The notes under the pieces: model-generated
Told to the model about the DNA's origin: nothing
Databases searched by the model: none
Seen by the model: only the letters and a program-made list of their open reading frames with translations
Position numbers and translations under genes: made by a program
Part shown: positions 47,858-56,860 of the stretch, piece by piece
Numbering within the stretch: the first letter of the stretch is position 1
How the letters are laid out: every line of letters starts with the position of its first letter
DNA from: Marisediminitalea alba
GTDB taxonomy: Bacteria; Pseudomonadota; Gammaproteobacteria; Enterobacterales; Alteromonadaceae
Reading direction: 5' to 3'
DNA length: 64,000 bases
Assembly (NCBI RefSeq): GCF_002993365.1
Contig: NZ_PVNP01000047.1
Coordinates: 1-64,000 of the forward strand

Positions 47858-48951
47858 GCAAGCAAACCGATAGCCCCCATTACCTGGTATTAAACAGCGG
47901 CTCTTCCACCTTAAAATACGCCGTATTTGACGCCATCAGCCTGGCGGTAGTAGAACGGGGCCTATTCGAACTTAATGAAGATAACTATGCCGAAACGCTG
48001 GAAGAAGTATTGCACCATGGCGGCTATGTCAGGGCTGTGGGGCACCGGGTGGTGCATGGCGGTACCGCCTATACGCAACCACTACTCATTGATGATAGCT
48101 CACTCGCATCACTCAATAAACAGTGCGATCTGGCCCCCTTACACCAGCCGCATAATCTGCATGCCGTGAGAGTACTGCGCGAGCTGCACCCGGAATTACC
48201 TCAGGTGGCCTGCTTCGACACCGCTTTTCACGCTACGCAACCTAGAGTGTCAACCGATTATGCTTTGCCTGACTCCTTGCGCCATCAAGGGCTTCGCCGT
48301 TATGGTTTCCACGGTTTATCTTACGATTACATCAGTCATCAGCTTGCCGCTTCAGATCCTTCAGCGGGCGGTAGATGTATTGTGTTGCACTTGGGCAGCG
48401 GCGCCAGTGGTTGCGCTATGTATAAAGGTAAAAGCGTTAGCTCAACCATGGGCTTTACCGCCCTTGATGGTCTGATGATGGCAACTCGCTGCGGCACTTT
48501 GGATCCGGGGCTGGTATTACACTGCATAACCCACTTGGGGATGTCGGCCTCAGAAGTGACCAGTGCATTGTATAAATCGTCGGGGCTGCTGGGGGTTTCC
48601 GGTTATTCTGGTGACATGCGAATTCTGGAGCAACATGATGATGAGCCTGCTGTGACTCATGCACTTACCCTGTATTGCCGCTACATCGTACGAGCCATTG
48701 GTAGCCTGACCGCCGAGTTACAAGGCCTGGATACGTTGATTTTTACCGCAGGAGTGGGAGAAAACGCTCCGGATATCCGCCGCAGGGTGTGCGAGCAGCT
48801 CTGCTGGCTTGGCGTTGAGTTAGATAATACCGCCAACCAGGACAACCGCCCCATAATCAGCACGTCATCATCAACTGTCACTGTGCGAGTGATCCCCACC
48901 AATGAAGAATGGATGATTGCCCACTACATGCAGCAGGCGCTTAATTCGTAA
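47854..48951 (+). CDS. Acetate/propionate(butyrate) kinase family protein
   Basis: 365 residues of the AckA/buk superfamily: N-terminal YLVLNSGSSTLKYAVFD, then HRVVHGG, CFDTAFHATQP, HLGSGASGCAM, STMGFTALDGLMMATRCG and TAGVGENAPDIR. Converts acyl-phosphate + ADP to acid + ATP. It is about 35 residues shorter than typical AckA. Coupling by ATGA to the phosphotransacetylase fusion makes an acyl-CoA to ATP branch next to phaC. Exact acid (acetate, propionate, butyrate) is unresolved. Confidence 0.9.
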   Translation: MSKQTDSPHYLVLNSGSSTLKYAVFDAISLAVVERGLFELNEDNYAETLEEVLHHGGYVRAVGHRVVHGGTAYTQPLLIDDSSLASLNKQCDLAPLHQPHNLHAVRVLRELHPELPQVACFDTAFHATQPRVSTDYALPDSLRHQGLRRYGFHGLSYDYISHQLAASDPSAGGRCIVLHLGSGASGCAMYKGKSVSSTMGFTALDGLMMATRCGTLDPGLVLHCITHLGMSASEVTSALYKSSGLLGVSGYSGDMRILEQHDDEPAVTHALTLYCRYIVRAIGSLTAELQGLDTLIFTAGVGENAPDIRRRVCEQLCWLGVELDNTANQDNRPIISTSSSTVTVRVIPTNEEWMIAHYMQQALNS

Positions 48952-49266
48952 AGCGCTTGTCGCTGTGAACTGCGCCTTTCAAATCTGGTCTATCAACCCG
49001 CGCTGACAGGACGTTTTATCTGGCTATTAACCGGCTAAACAACCGGCTCACTAATAGCGCTTACTCTCTCAATAAGCCCGCCAATCAAGCCCTAAAGATT
49101 AAGTAAAACTAAACATAGATTTTAATCAAAATTAAAACATATGTTGTAATCAAGAATTATTCGCATTATTATTCTCTCAAATTTTGCAGTCGATCATTCC
49201 TCAACCAACACAGATTGGAGAGGCTGTTGACCGATATTTCAGCTCAGCATACCTGGAGACTTTAGT
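48952..49266. other. 315-bp intergenic region before a TonB receptor
   Basis: No gene is seen. The right half is A/T rich. A dyad at 49153-49175 (left arm AGAAT, right arm ATTCT, core of ATTAT-type hexamers) is compatible with a weak Fur box, which fits an iron-siderophore receptor. A Shine-Dalgarno (GGAGA) lies at 49254-49258. Confidence 0.4.
49153..49175. promoter_or_regulatory. Possible Fur-type operator
   Basis: A partial dyad (AGAAT / ATTCT arms with interior ATTATT and ATTATT) lies about 95 bp upstream of the siderophore receptor. It matches the Fur hexamer model only loosely, so this is a low-confidence guess based mainly on the gene it precedes. Confidence 0.25.
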
Positions 49267-51357
49267 TTGAAATTTGCACTATCAGTAGTTGCCGCAGCGC
49301 TTACCTTTAATACTTCAGTATCAGCCAACACGGCGGATGACCCGGAACGCATTACTATTGAAGGCCAGTATTTATCGATCAATGAGTCCAATTCGGTAAA
49401 AACACCCACGCCGATTATTGATGTACCACAAAGCCTGTCGATTATGACAGCCGAGGAGATTACCGAGCGCGGGATCACCAGCATCGGTGAAATCATCGAC
49501 TACACGCCAGGCGTGAACACCTCTCAGGGTGAGGGACACCGCGACTCAGTGGTATTTCGCGGCGTTCGCTCGACAGCAGATTTTTACATGGATGGCAACC
49601 GCGATGACGTGCAGTACTATCGCTCGCTGTACAATGTGGAACAGGTGGAAATCCTGCGCGGGCCCAACGCCCTGCTTTTCGGCCGCGGTGGCACCGGCGG
49701 AATCCTGAACCGGGTCTCAAAGAAAGCAAAATTAGATGAAACCTTTACCGGTTACAAAGCCACGCTGAACACCTTTGGCGGCTATGGCGTAGAAATCGAC
49801 ACCAACACCGATATGACCAGCACCTCAGCGCTGCGTATCAATGCGATGTACGAATCGCTGGATAACCACCGCGACTTCTTCGACGGCGAGCGCATTGGAT
49901 TTAATCCTACCGCCAGATTTGAATTAAGCGACGACAGCGTGCTGGATATGTCTTACGAGTACATCAACCACGAACGTTTTATTGACCGCGGTATTCCCAC
50001 CGGCGCTGATGGTCGCCCGGTAGAGTCACTGAAAAATGTGGTATTTGGCGACCCGGAGAATAACTATCACGAGCTGGAAGCCCACGTATTCCGCGTAAAC
50101 CTGTCGCACCAGTTTAACGATTACACCAAAGCCAACGTGAACGTGTTTTATGGTGATTACGATAAGGTTTACTCAAATTTTTACGCCAGTGACTATGACG
50201 CCGACACCAACATTGTTGAACTGGACGGTTATATTGATGAAACGGCTCGCGACAACCTGATTGTATCAGGCAACCTGATCAGCGAATTCAGCACCGGCAG
50301 TATTGGCCATATGGTGATCGCCGGTACAGAGGTGATCCGCACCAATTCAGACCAGTTCCGCTTAAACTCCGTATTTGATAGCACAGGGAATGACCGCGAA
50401 ACGTTTATTACCCAGCGCCCGCTATTGTTTAGCGGCTTTAGCGGCATCAACGCTACCGGTAATCAGGTCACCACCGCTTTTACGGCACTCAATGATGACA
50501 CTCGCGTAACCTTAGATGTTGCCTCGTTCTTTGTGCAGGATGAAATTGAGCTATCTGAACACCTGGACCTGGTACTTGGTGCTCGTTTTGACCGTTTCGA
50601 TATTGAAGTATTTAACGCTAAAGCAGTGGAAACCCGTAGTCGCACCGACGAACAGGTTTCTCCTCGCGCCGGTCTTATTTATAAGCCACAGGAAAACATC
50701 TCCCTTTATGCCAGTTACAGCGAGTCTTTCCTGCCGCGTAGTGGCGAGCAATATACCGATATTAACGGCAGTGACAACCAACTGGATCCTGATACCTACA
50801 GCAATCAGGAAATTGGTATTAAGTGGGACTTTGCCCAGGGTCTGAGCTTCACTGCCGCCGTATTTGAAAACGAGCAAAGCTCTCCTCAGGTGGCCGATGA
50901 TAATCCGGAAACCCTGGATGTGATTGATTCAGACATCTCTGGCTACGAGCTGCAACTCACCGGCTATCTGAATGATGACTGGCGCATTACCGCTAATTAC
51001 AGCCACCTTGAAGGCGAAATAGTAGACCGCAACGGTCCAACCGGCCGCACGCCTCGCGAGTTGCCGGAAAATACCTTCTCGGTATGGAGCACCTATCAGG
51101 TGAATGACGTATTTGGCGTAGGCCTGGGTGCTACCTATCAGGATGAGAGCTTTATTAACAACGGTAATTCGGCGGTATTACCCAGCTATACCCGTTGGGA
51201 TGCCTCGGCGTATTACGATATCAGCGAAGACCTGCGCGTGCAGCTGAACATCGAAAACCTGACCGACGAACTGTACTTCCCGAATGCCCAAGCCACCCAT
51301 CAGGCAACGGTAGCGGCGCCACTTAACGCGATGCTGACAGTTGTAGGCAGATTTTAA
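49267..51357 (+). CDS. TonB-dependent siderophore receptor
   Basis: 696 residues. Signal peptide (FALSVVAAALTFNTSVSA), plug domain with PIIDVPQSLSIMTAEEITERG, DYTPGVNTSQG, DGNRDDVQYYRSLYNVEQVEILRGPNALLFGRGGTGGILNRVSK, then a 22-strand barrel ending in aromatic Phe (TVVGRF). The plug motifs match the ferric-siderophore family (FhuE/FhuA/PupB-like). The TTG at 49267 is used because GGAGA precedes it by 7 bases and the signal peptide starts there. Substrate not determinable; no siderophore synthesis genes nearby. Confidence 0.9.
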   Translation: MKFALSVVAAALTFNTSVSANTADDPERITIEGQYLSINESNSVKTPTPIIDVPQSLSIMTAEEITERGITSIGEIIDYTPGVNTSQGEGHRDSVVFRGVRSTADFYMDGNRDDVQYYRSLYNVEQVEILRGPNALLFGRGGTGGILNRVSKKAKLDETFTGYKATLNTFGGYGVEIDTNTDMTSTSALRINAMYESLDNHRDFFDGERIGFNPTARFELSDDSVLDMSYEYINHERFIDRGIPTGADGRPVESLKNVVFGDPENNYHELEAHVFRVNLSHQFNDYTKANVNVFYGDYDKVYSNFYASDYDADTNIVELDGYIDETARDNLIVSGNLISEFSTGSIGHMVIAGTEVIRTNSDQFRLNSVFDSTGNDRETFITQRPLLFSGFSGINATGNQVTTAFTALNDDTRVTLDVASFFVQDEIELSEHLDLVLGARFDRFDIEVFNAKAVETRSRTDEQVSPRAGLIYKPQENISLYASYSESFLPRSGEQYTDINGSDNQLDPDTYSNQEIGIKWDFAQGLSFTAAVFENEQSSPQVADDNPETLDVIDSDISGYELQLTGYLNDDWRITANYSHLEGEIVDRNGPTGRTPRELPENTFSVWSTYQVNDVFGVGLGATYQDESFINNGNSAVLPSYTRWDASAYYDISEDLRVQLNIENLTDELYFPNAQATHQATVAAPLNAMLTVVGRF

Positions 51358-51390
51358 GAAGTCTTTGCGCCTGTAAGCCTTTAAAGCCAA

Positions 51391-51417
51391 AGGCCCTGCA
51401 CAAGCGGGGCTTTTTTT
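51391..51417 (+). terminator. Terminator after the TonB receptor
   Basis: AGGCCCTGC - acaa - GCGGGGCTT with a following run of T; G-U pairs allowed. A standard intrinsic terminator. Confidence 0.85.
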
Positions 51418-51469
51418 CGCAAACACAAAAGCCTATTAGCCCGTTTAAAGAGCGGTTTCCCGCTGAGCT

Positions 51470-51835
51470 TTACTTTCGCAATCCGAAACGTTTCAGAAAG
51501 TCACTCACAGAAATCGTGGCGTAATCAACATATTCACCGGCATCGTAAAACCGGCCATGGCAATGGGGACAGCTTTCAAAATGAATATGTCGCTGCGCGC
51601 TGTCGGTCATCTCGAGCATTTTACTATTCGGACACACCGGGCATTGAATATCGCTTATTTCACTATAAAGCGTGCCCATTTTCTTATCGCCGGTGTCCAG
51701 AGCGCGGGCAAAATCCTTTAGCGCCTTATGCTCCATCACATCAAACCATAAGCCGTGGCAGGTGCTGCAACGCTCAACCACGCCGGCAGGCGTATTGATA
51801 TGCTCAAAACGACCATGACACTTGGGACAATCCAT
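51470..51835 (-). CDS. Double zinc-ribbon (zf-TFIIB) protein
   Basis: 121 residues with two zinc-ribbon units: CPKC...CSTCHGLWFDVMEHKAL and CPVC...CPHCHGRFYDAGEYVDY, each carrying the zf-TFIIB pattern 'C-P-x-C ... C-x-x-C-x-G-x-W/F-x-D/E'. Function unknown for this family in bacteria. A single gene between the TonB receptor and ssb, with no clear promoter beyond the 118-bp gap. Confidence 0.82.
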   Translation of the reverse strand: MDCPKCHGRFEHINTPAGVVERCSTCHGLWFDVMEHKALKDFARALDTGDKKMGTLYSEISDIQCPVCPNSKMLEMTDSAQRHIHFESCPHCHGRFYDAGEYVDYATISVSDFLKRFGLRK

Positions 51836-51904
51836 CTAACTTCCTGCAGAAGTGAAACTGACAGAATTCTACTATATGCATTTTTGGCGGTGCTGTCATT
51901 GCCA

Positions 51905-51930
51905 ATAAAAAACCCCGCTGATGCGGGGTT
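51905..51930 (-). terminator. Terminator after ssb
   Basis: On the minus strand AACCCCGC - atca - GCGGGGTT followed by TTTT, directly downstream of the ssb stop. Confidence 0.9.
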
Positions 51931-51953
51931 TGTAAAACAACCATACCTTAGAT

Positions 51954-52511
51954 CTAGAACGGGATGTCGTCGTCAAAGTCGAAGTCAGGCTCAGCCATAG
52001 GAGGCTTTTGCTGATTCTGGCCGCCCTGCGGACGTTGCTGCTGAGGTGGTTGCTGGTAGTTTCCGCCCTGATTGCCACCACCATAATTCTGGTTGCCGCC
52101 GCCGTAACCACCGCCCTGCTGACCGCCTTGTGGACGCTGTTGATAGCCGCCGCCCTGTCCGCCCTGACCACCTTCACGGCCACCGAGCATTTGCATCTGG
52201 TCGACGATGATTTCTGTGGTGTAACGATCCTGCCCCTGTTGATCCTGCCATTTGCGGGTTTGCAGTTTACCTTCAACGTAAATTTGCGAACCTTTTTTAA
52301 GGTATTCACCGGCAATTTCTGCTAACCGACGGTACATGGTTAAACGGTGCCATTCAGTTCGTTCCTGCACCTGCCCCTGCTGATCTTTCCAGCTTTCACT
52401 GGTTGCCAGGCTCAGATTGGCAACGGCGTTGCCGTTGGGCATGTAACGTACTTCCGGGTCGTTACCTAAATTACCGACCAGAATGACTTTGTTAACGCCT
52501 CGAGTTGCCAT
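51954..52511 (-). CDS. ssb: Single-stranded DNA-binding protein SSB
   Basis: 185 residues. OB-fold N-terminus ([27 protein letters not shown] ... SWKDQQGQ) to about residue 115, a Gly/Gln-rich linker with repeated [14 protein letters not shown] motifs, and the acidic protein-interaction tip FDFDDDIPF. ssDNA binding and recruitment of repair/replication partners. Own promoter upstream, terminator downstream. Confidence 0.97.
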   Translation of the reverse strand: MATRGVNKVILVGNLGNDPEVRYMPNGNAVANLSLATSESWKDQQGQVQERTEWHRLTMYRRLAEIAGEYLKKGSQIYVEGKLQTRKWQDQQGQDRYTTEIIVDQMQMLGGREGGQGGQGGGYQQRPQGGQQGGGYGGGNQNYGGGNQGGNYQQPPQQQRPQGGQNQQKPPMAEPDFDFDDDIPF

Positions 52512-52796
52512 GATGTCTCCTAAAATCTGTTTACGCTTTTATAATAATATAAGCGCATGCAGCGCTTCGTCGTCGTTTGTAAAGCTTGCCATTATAACGC
52601 ATTTTTTGCGCTCGCTCAGCGCCTTTTTGAGGTTAAATAAAAATCCTCAATGACAAAATACTAACTCGTTGTTTTACCAATTAGACTACGGCAAATTAGC
52701 GCGACTTTCACCTGTTCTTGCAACCGGTTGTGTGACTTAACCCTGCAGGTAAGCTCGCGATGGCGGCCATGTTTAGCAAAATTAATTACAGACAGG
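52512..52796. other. Intergenic region between ssb and the sugar-transport operon
   Basis: 285 bp, no gene seen. It holds the ssb promoter and, around 52655-52693 on the minus strand, a sequence that resembles a degenerate tRNA 5' half (D-arm-like GTCTAATTGGTAAAAC). No complete cloverleaf can be folded. Confidence 0.4.
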
Positions 52797-52827
52797 CAAA
52801 AAAAAGCCTCAACCGGAGTTGAGGCTT
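52797..52827 (-). terminator. Terminator of the galT-galK-sglT operon
   Basis: Minus strand AAGCCTCAAC - tccg - GTTGAGGCTT with eight T after it, 29 bp after the symporter stop. A textbook intrinsic terminator. Confidence 0.93.
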
Positions 52828-52855
52828 TCAGCTCAATTTTATTAGCCGACGGTGC

Positions 52856-54418
52856 TTACCACCAGGTAATATAAAACGCCGCTACTACAATGGTTAATGC
52901 CACCGAACCAACATTAAACACTGATGAAGTTTTAAAGTTGATGTCATTCAGTTGTACGGCGTGCTCATGGTCGCCCTTACCTTCAAACAGGCTAACAATA
53001 ACGGCCAGGCCCACACACAGTAAAAATACAATGCCTACGCGGTCCATAAACGGCAGCTCTGGCAGCAGGAGTTTAAATGCCAGGCTGAATACCGCAGAGC
53101 CAACGGCCGCTACCAGACCACCATTAGCGGTAGTTTTCTTCCAGAACATACCCAGTGCAAACAGCGCTACGATACCCGGTGTGAAGAAGCCGGTGAATTC
53201 CTGAATATACTGGAACGCCTGATCGAACTGACCGAGTAATGGTTTAGCCACAACCATGGCAATAATCAGCGCCAGCAAGCTCACAATACGACCTACTTTT
53301 ACATAGTGATGCTGGCTCTTATCAGGGTTTCGGTCTTTATAAATATCCATGGTAAAGATAGTCGACACACTGTTGGTCATCGACGCCAGTGACGAGACGA
53401 TTGCGGCAACCAGTGCAGCAAAGATAATGCCTTTAAGGCCAACCGGCATCAGTGTCATCAGTGACGGATATGCCTGGTCGGCTTTTTCCAGATCCGGGAC
53501 CAACAGCACCGCTGCAATACCGGGTAATACTACAATCAACGGCATCAACACCTTCAGGAATGCAGCAAATACAATCCCTTTCTGAGCTTCATTAACACTT
53601 TTAGCCGCCAAAGTACGTTGGATAATGTACTGGTTGAAGCCCCAGTAAGACAGGTTCATGATCCACATACCACCAATAAGAACTGATAAGCCCGGCAGAT
53701 CCATATAATGTGGATTGTCTTCGCTCAGGATCATGTCAAATTTACCCGGTAACTCAGTCGTTACGGTATTGAAACCAGCCCAGAATCCGGCTCCGTCACC
53801 GATAATATTCAATGCGGTGTAAGACAGGAACATTCCGCCTAATACCAACAGCACAACCTGAATAATATCTGTCATGGCCACGGCTTTCAGACCACCGTAT
53901 AAAGAATAAGCCAGAGAGAATACACCGAGGAAAATCATACCGTACATCAGGTCAACACCAGCAATCGTATTGATTGCCAGTGCACCCAGCCATAATACTG
54001 CGGTGAGGTTTACAAACACATAAACACCCAGCCAGAATACCGCCATCACCATGCGTACACGGTGGTCGTAGCGCTGCTCGAGGAATTGCGGCATAGTATA
54101 GATTTTATGTTTCAGGAAGATCGGCAGGAAGTATTTACCTACAATGATCAGCGTGATAGCTGCCATCCACTCATAGGAAGCTATTGCCAGCCCCACCATG
54201 TAACCGGAACCGGACATCCCGATGATCTGCTCTGCCGAAATGTTGGCAGCGATCAGTGAGGCACCGATGGCCCACCAAGGCAGACTTGAACCCGCCAGAA
54301 AGTAATCGTTAGTGTCTTTCTCGTGTCCCTTTTCTTCACGAGAAACCCACCATGCGATGCCGATTAAGGCAATCACATAGATAGCGAATAACGCTATGTC
54401 GAGTGTTTCAATTTTCAT
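52856..54418 (-). CDS. sglT: Sodium/galactose (glucose) symporter, vSGLT-like
   Basis: About 520 residues and roughly 14 TM helices, SSS family. It matches the Vibrio parahaemolyticus Na+/galactose symporter along its length: DYFLAGSSLPWWAIGASLIAANISAEQ, MSGSGYMVGLAIASYEWMAAITLIIVGKYFLPIF, WGFNQYIIQRTLAAKSVNEAQKGIVFAAFLK and AALVAAIVSSLASMTNSVSTIFTMDIYK. The ATG at 54418 is chosen over an upstream TTG. It is 48 bp after galK on the same strand, so uptake and phosphorylation of galactose are encoded together. Confidence 0.93.
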   Translation of the reverse strand: MKIETLDIALFAIYVIALIGIAWWVSREEKGHEKDTNDYFLAGSSLPWWAIGASLIAANISAEQIIGMSGSGYMVGLAIASYEWMAAITLIIVGKYFLPIFLKHKIYTMPQFLEQRYDHRVRMVMAVFWLGVYVFVNLTAVLWLGALAINTIAGVDLMYGMIFLGVFSLAYSLYGGLKAVAMTDIIQVVLLVLGGMFLSYTALNIIGDGAGFWAGFNTVTTELPGKFDMILSEDNPHYMDLPGLSVLIGGMWIMNLSYWGFNQYIIQRTLAAKSVNEAQKGIVFAAFLKVLMPLIVVLPGIAAVLLVPDLEKADQAYPSLMTLMPVGLKGIIFAALVAAIVSSLASMTNSVSTIFTMDIYKDRNPDKSQHHYVKVGRIVSLLALIIAMVVAKPLLGQFDQAFQYIQEFTGFFTPGIVALFALGMFWKKTTANGGLVAAVGSAVFSLAFKLLLPELPFMDRVGIVFLLCVGLAVIVSLFEGKGDHEHAVQLNDINFKTSSVFNVGSVALTIVVAAFYITWW

Positions 54419-54466
54419 TATGCGACCCAATAGATTGTAATTTTAATTCGTAAGTGGATAACGAAA

Positions 54467-55615
54467 TTAGGTATTTTCGTCAAAAGCACCCTGATTTGTA
54501 GTACAAATGTAAACTTTTTGTTTCAACCCAGTCCGCGCATAATACTTGTCTTCTACCTGTTTAGTCACCCCTAAAAGTAAATTTTTTGGTAATAAAGCAA
54601 CAACACAACCGCCAAATCCGCCTCCAGTCATCCTAACCCCGCCGGTTTTGCCTATCTCCTGCTGGATAATTTCTACCAGAAAATCAATCGGCGGCACGGT
54701 TATTTCGAAGTCGTCACGCATTGAAATATGCGACTCAGCCATTAACTGACTCACTTGAGCCATGTCACCCTTTGCCAATGCATCAAACATGGCAGTGGTG
54801 CGTGCGTTTTCGCTGATTATATGGCGTGCGCGCTTGTACTCATTCTCACTAAGCGAATTTTTGGCGGCTTCCAGCAGCTCTGTGTCGGCATCCCGTAAAC
54901 TGGCCACGCCAAGTTTGCGAGCTGCTGCCTCGCATTGCTGACGGCGCAAATTGTATTCGCTGTCGACCAATCCCCGCTTCACATTGGAATTGATGATCAT
55001 AATGGCGAAATCTTCAGGTAAATCGATAAAGCGCTGGGACAGGTCGCGACAATCCAACAACATAGCTTTCCCGTGTTTGCCGAGTGCCGATATCAGCTGG
55101 TCCATAATGCCGCACGAACAGCCAACAAATTCATTTTCGGCCTGCTGACCCAGCAAGGCAGCCTCAATGCCTTCGATATTCAGCTCATAAAGCTGCGTTA
55201 AGGCACTGATAATCGCAACTTCAAAAGAGGCAGATGAACTCAGCCCCGCGCCCTGTGGCACGTTACCGGTAACCACCAGATTCGCCCCGCCCAGTTGTGG
55301 GTACTTCGCTTTGACAACCTGACACACCCCTTTTACATAGTTGAGCCAGCCTGGCTGTGGCTGGTGCTGAATGTTATCCAGGGAAAATGACGCGCATTCA
55401 TTATCGTAGTCAACGGCCACCACCTTCACAATGCCGTCATGCCGCTTTGCCGCGGCAATATCGGTACCAAAGTTGATCGCAACCGGAAATACAAAACCCT
55501 GGTTATAGTCGGTATGCTCACCAATCAGATTAACCCGGCCGGGGGCGTGGCTGGTTACCTCTGGCGTGGTGTTAAAATAAGCAGAGAACAGCGAAGAAAT
55601 ATCTGCAAGCGTCAT
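54467..55615 (-). CDS. galK: Galactokinase GalK
   Basis: 382 residues of the GHMP kinase family. The signature [19 protein letters not shown] is near the N-terminus, the ATP loop [16 protein letters not shown] follows, and [20 protein letters not shown] motif 3 (here [15 protein letters not shown]) is near the C-terminus. It makes galactose-1-phosphate for GalT. ATGA overlap with galT; sglT follows. Confidence 0.97.
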   Translation of the reverse strand: MTLADISSLFSAYFNTTPEVTSHAPGRVNLIGEHTDYNQGFVFPVAINFGTDIAAAKRHDGIVKVVAVDYDNECASFSLDNIQHQPQPGWLNYVKGVCQVVKAKYPQLGGANLVVTGNVPQGAGLSSSASFEVAIISALTQLYELNIEGIEAALLGQQAENEFVGCSCGIMDQLISALGKHGKAMLLDCRDLSQRFIDLPEDFAIMIINSNVKRGLVDSEYNLRRQQCEAAARKLGVASLRDADTELLEAAKNSLSENEYKRARHIISENARTTAMFDALAKGDMAQVSQLMAESHISMRDDFEITVPPIDFLVEIIQQEIGKTGGVRMTGGGFGGCVVALLPKNLLLGVTKQVEDKYYARTGLKQKVYICTTNQGAFDENT

Positions 55616-56658
55616 TGGCCGGCCTCTTTATAATGTGTGGCAGAAAGCGCCTGCAACTGCCGGGCAGCTTGTTCAGGTGTGAGGTCGCGCTGAGCTTCTG
55701 CCATCATCTCATAGCCAACCATAAACTTTCTGACGCTGGCAGAGCGCAACAATGGCGGAAAGAAGTGTGCGTGCAGCCCCCATTCAGGATGCGCTTTGTC
55801 ATCAAAGGGCTGACTGTGCCAGCCCATTGAATATGGGAAGGACGTGTTAAACAGGTTGTCATACTTACTGGTAATTTCGCCCACAATGATGGCAAGGTTT
55901 CGCGCCTGAGTCTCACTCAGATCCGCCAGAGAACTCACACTAAAGCGCGGTAATAGCAGAGTTTCGAACGGCCAGGCGGCCCAGTAAGGAACCACAACCA
56001 GCCAGTCTTTATTACTGCATACTACCCGCTCTTTGACAGCAATTTCGCGTTCCGCATAATCGAGCAGCAGGGCTCGCTGATGTTGCTGATAATACTCAGC
56101 GAAGCTTGCCTGTTTCCTGGCCGCCTGCGTTGGCAAATGACGCTGAGCCCAGACTTGTCCATGGGGATGCGGATTGGAGCAGCCCATCATGGCGCCTTTG
56201 TTCTCAAAAACCTGTACCCACTGATAACTTTCACCTAACTCTGCGGTTTGCGCCATCCAGCATTTCACTACGCCGACTCTTTCCTCATTGGTCAGTAATG
56301 GTAGCGTTTTACTGTGATCCGGCGAAAAGCAAATCACCCGGCTACATCCCTGTTCAGACTCATAGCGAAACAGCGGGTCGCTACTGGCACTATCCGGCGT
56401 GTCTGGTTGCAGCGCGGCAAAGTCGTTGGTAAATACGAAAGTCCCTGCAAAAGCCGGGTTGACTTCCCCGTTGATCCGCGTGTTTCCCGGACACAAATAA
56501 CAGCTTTCATCATACGTAGGTAAGACGGACTGATCGGGCTCATCCTGCTGGCCCTGCCAGGGGCGCCTGGCCCGGTGTGGCGATACCAGCACCCACTCTT
56601 GCAATAACGGGTTGTAACGTCGATGTGGATGATCCGACGGCTCAAAAGGAACAGACAT
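55612..56658 (-). CDS. galT: Galactose-1-phosphate uridylyltransferase GalT
   Basis: 348 residues. The catalytic HPH is seen in [13 protein letters not shown], zinc-site context CYLCPGN near the start, and GWHSQPFD / [10 protein letters not shown] near the end. Leloir pathway: exchanges UMP between UDP-glucose and galactose-1-P. First gene of galT-galK-sglT; galE and galM are not in the window. Operators of LacI/GalR type lie within 160 bp upstream. Confidence 0.97.
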   Translation of the reverse strand: MSVPFEPSDHPHRRYNPLLQEWVLVSPHRARRPWQGQQDEPDQSVLPTYDESCYLCPGNTRINGEVNPAFAGTFVFTNDFAALQPDTPDSASSDPLFRYESEQGCSRVICFSPDHSKTLPLLTNEERVGVVKCWMAQTAELGESYQWVQVFENKGAMMGCSNPHPHGQVWAQRHLPTQAARKQASFAEYYQQHQRALLLDYAEREIAVKERVVCSNKDWLVVVPYWAAWPFETLLLPRFSVSSLADLSETQARNLAIIVGEITSKYDNLFNTSFPYSMGWHSQPFDDKAHPEWGLHAHFFPPLLRSASVRKFMVGYEMMAEAQRDLTPEQAARQLQALSATHYKEAGQ

Positions 56659-56681
56659 GATTAATTCCTGTTTAACTTAAA

Positions 56682-56697
56682 GGGTAAACGTTTTCCC
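56682..56697. promoter_or_regulatory. LacI/GalR-type operator O1 upstream of galT
   Basis: GGGTAAACGTTTTCCC is a near-perfect palindrome with the central CG typical of LacI-family sites. It lies 24 bp before the galT ATG. A second copy is centred 131 bp away. Confidence 0.7.
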
Positions 56698-56711
56698 TAT
56701 TCTCGTCTTTT

Positions 56712-56727
56712 TTTACATAGATGTAAA
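56712..56727. promoter_or_regulatory. 16-bp palindrome between the two gal operators
   Basis: TTTACATAGATGTAAA is a perfect inverted repeat (7-bp arms, 2-bp centre). It could be a site for a second regulator or overlap the promoter; identity unknown. Confidence 0.45.
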
Positions 56728-56813
56728 TAACTCTACGCCACCTATTCTCATCTGATCAGCTAATTAACATAAATGAGGCTAGTCACTATAAATGGGGAGC
56801 AACGCTAAATATG

Positions 56814-56827
56814 GGTATACGTTTACC
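56814..56827. promoter_or_regulatory. LacI/GalR-type operator O2 upstream of galT
   Basis: GGTATACGTTTACC, one mismatch from a perfect palindrome and sharing ACGTTT with O1. Centres are 131 bp apart, about 12.5 helical turns, similar to the two-operator layout of E. coli gal. No LacI-type regulator gene is in the window. Confidence 0.6.
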
Positions 56828-56860
56828 TTGTAGCAAAAACAAGAACTTGATAAATCTGAG

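Noticed and set aside
52008..52325. 105-residue plus-strand frame over the ssb linker
   Set aside because: Repetitive antisense of the Gly/Gln-rich SSB linker, so low-complexity artefact.
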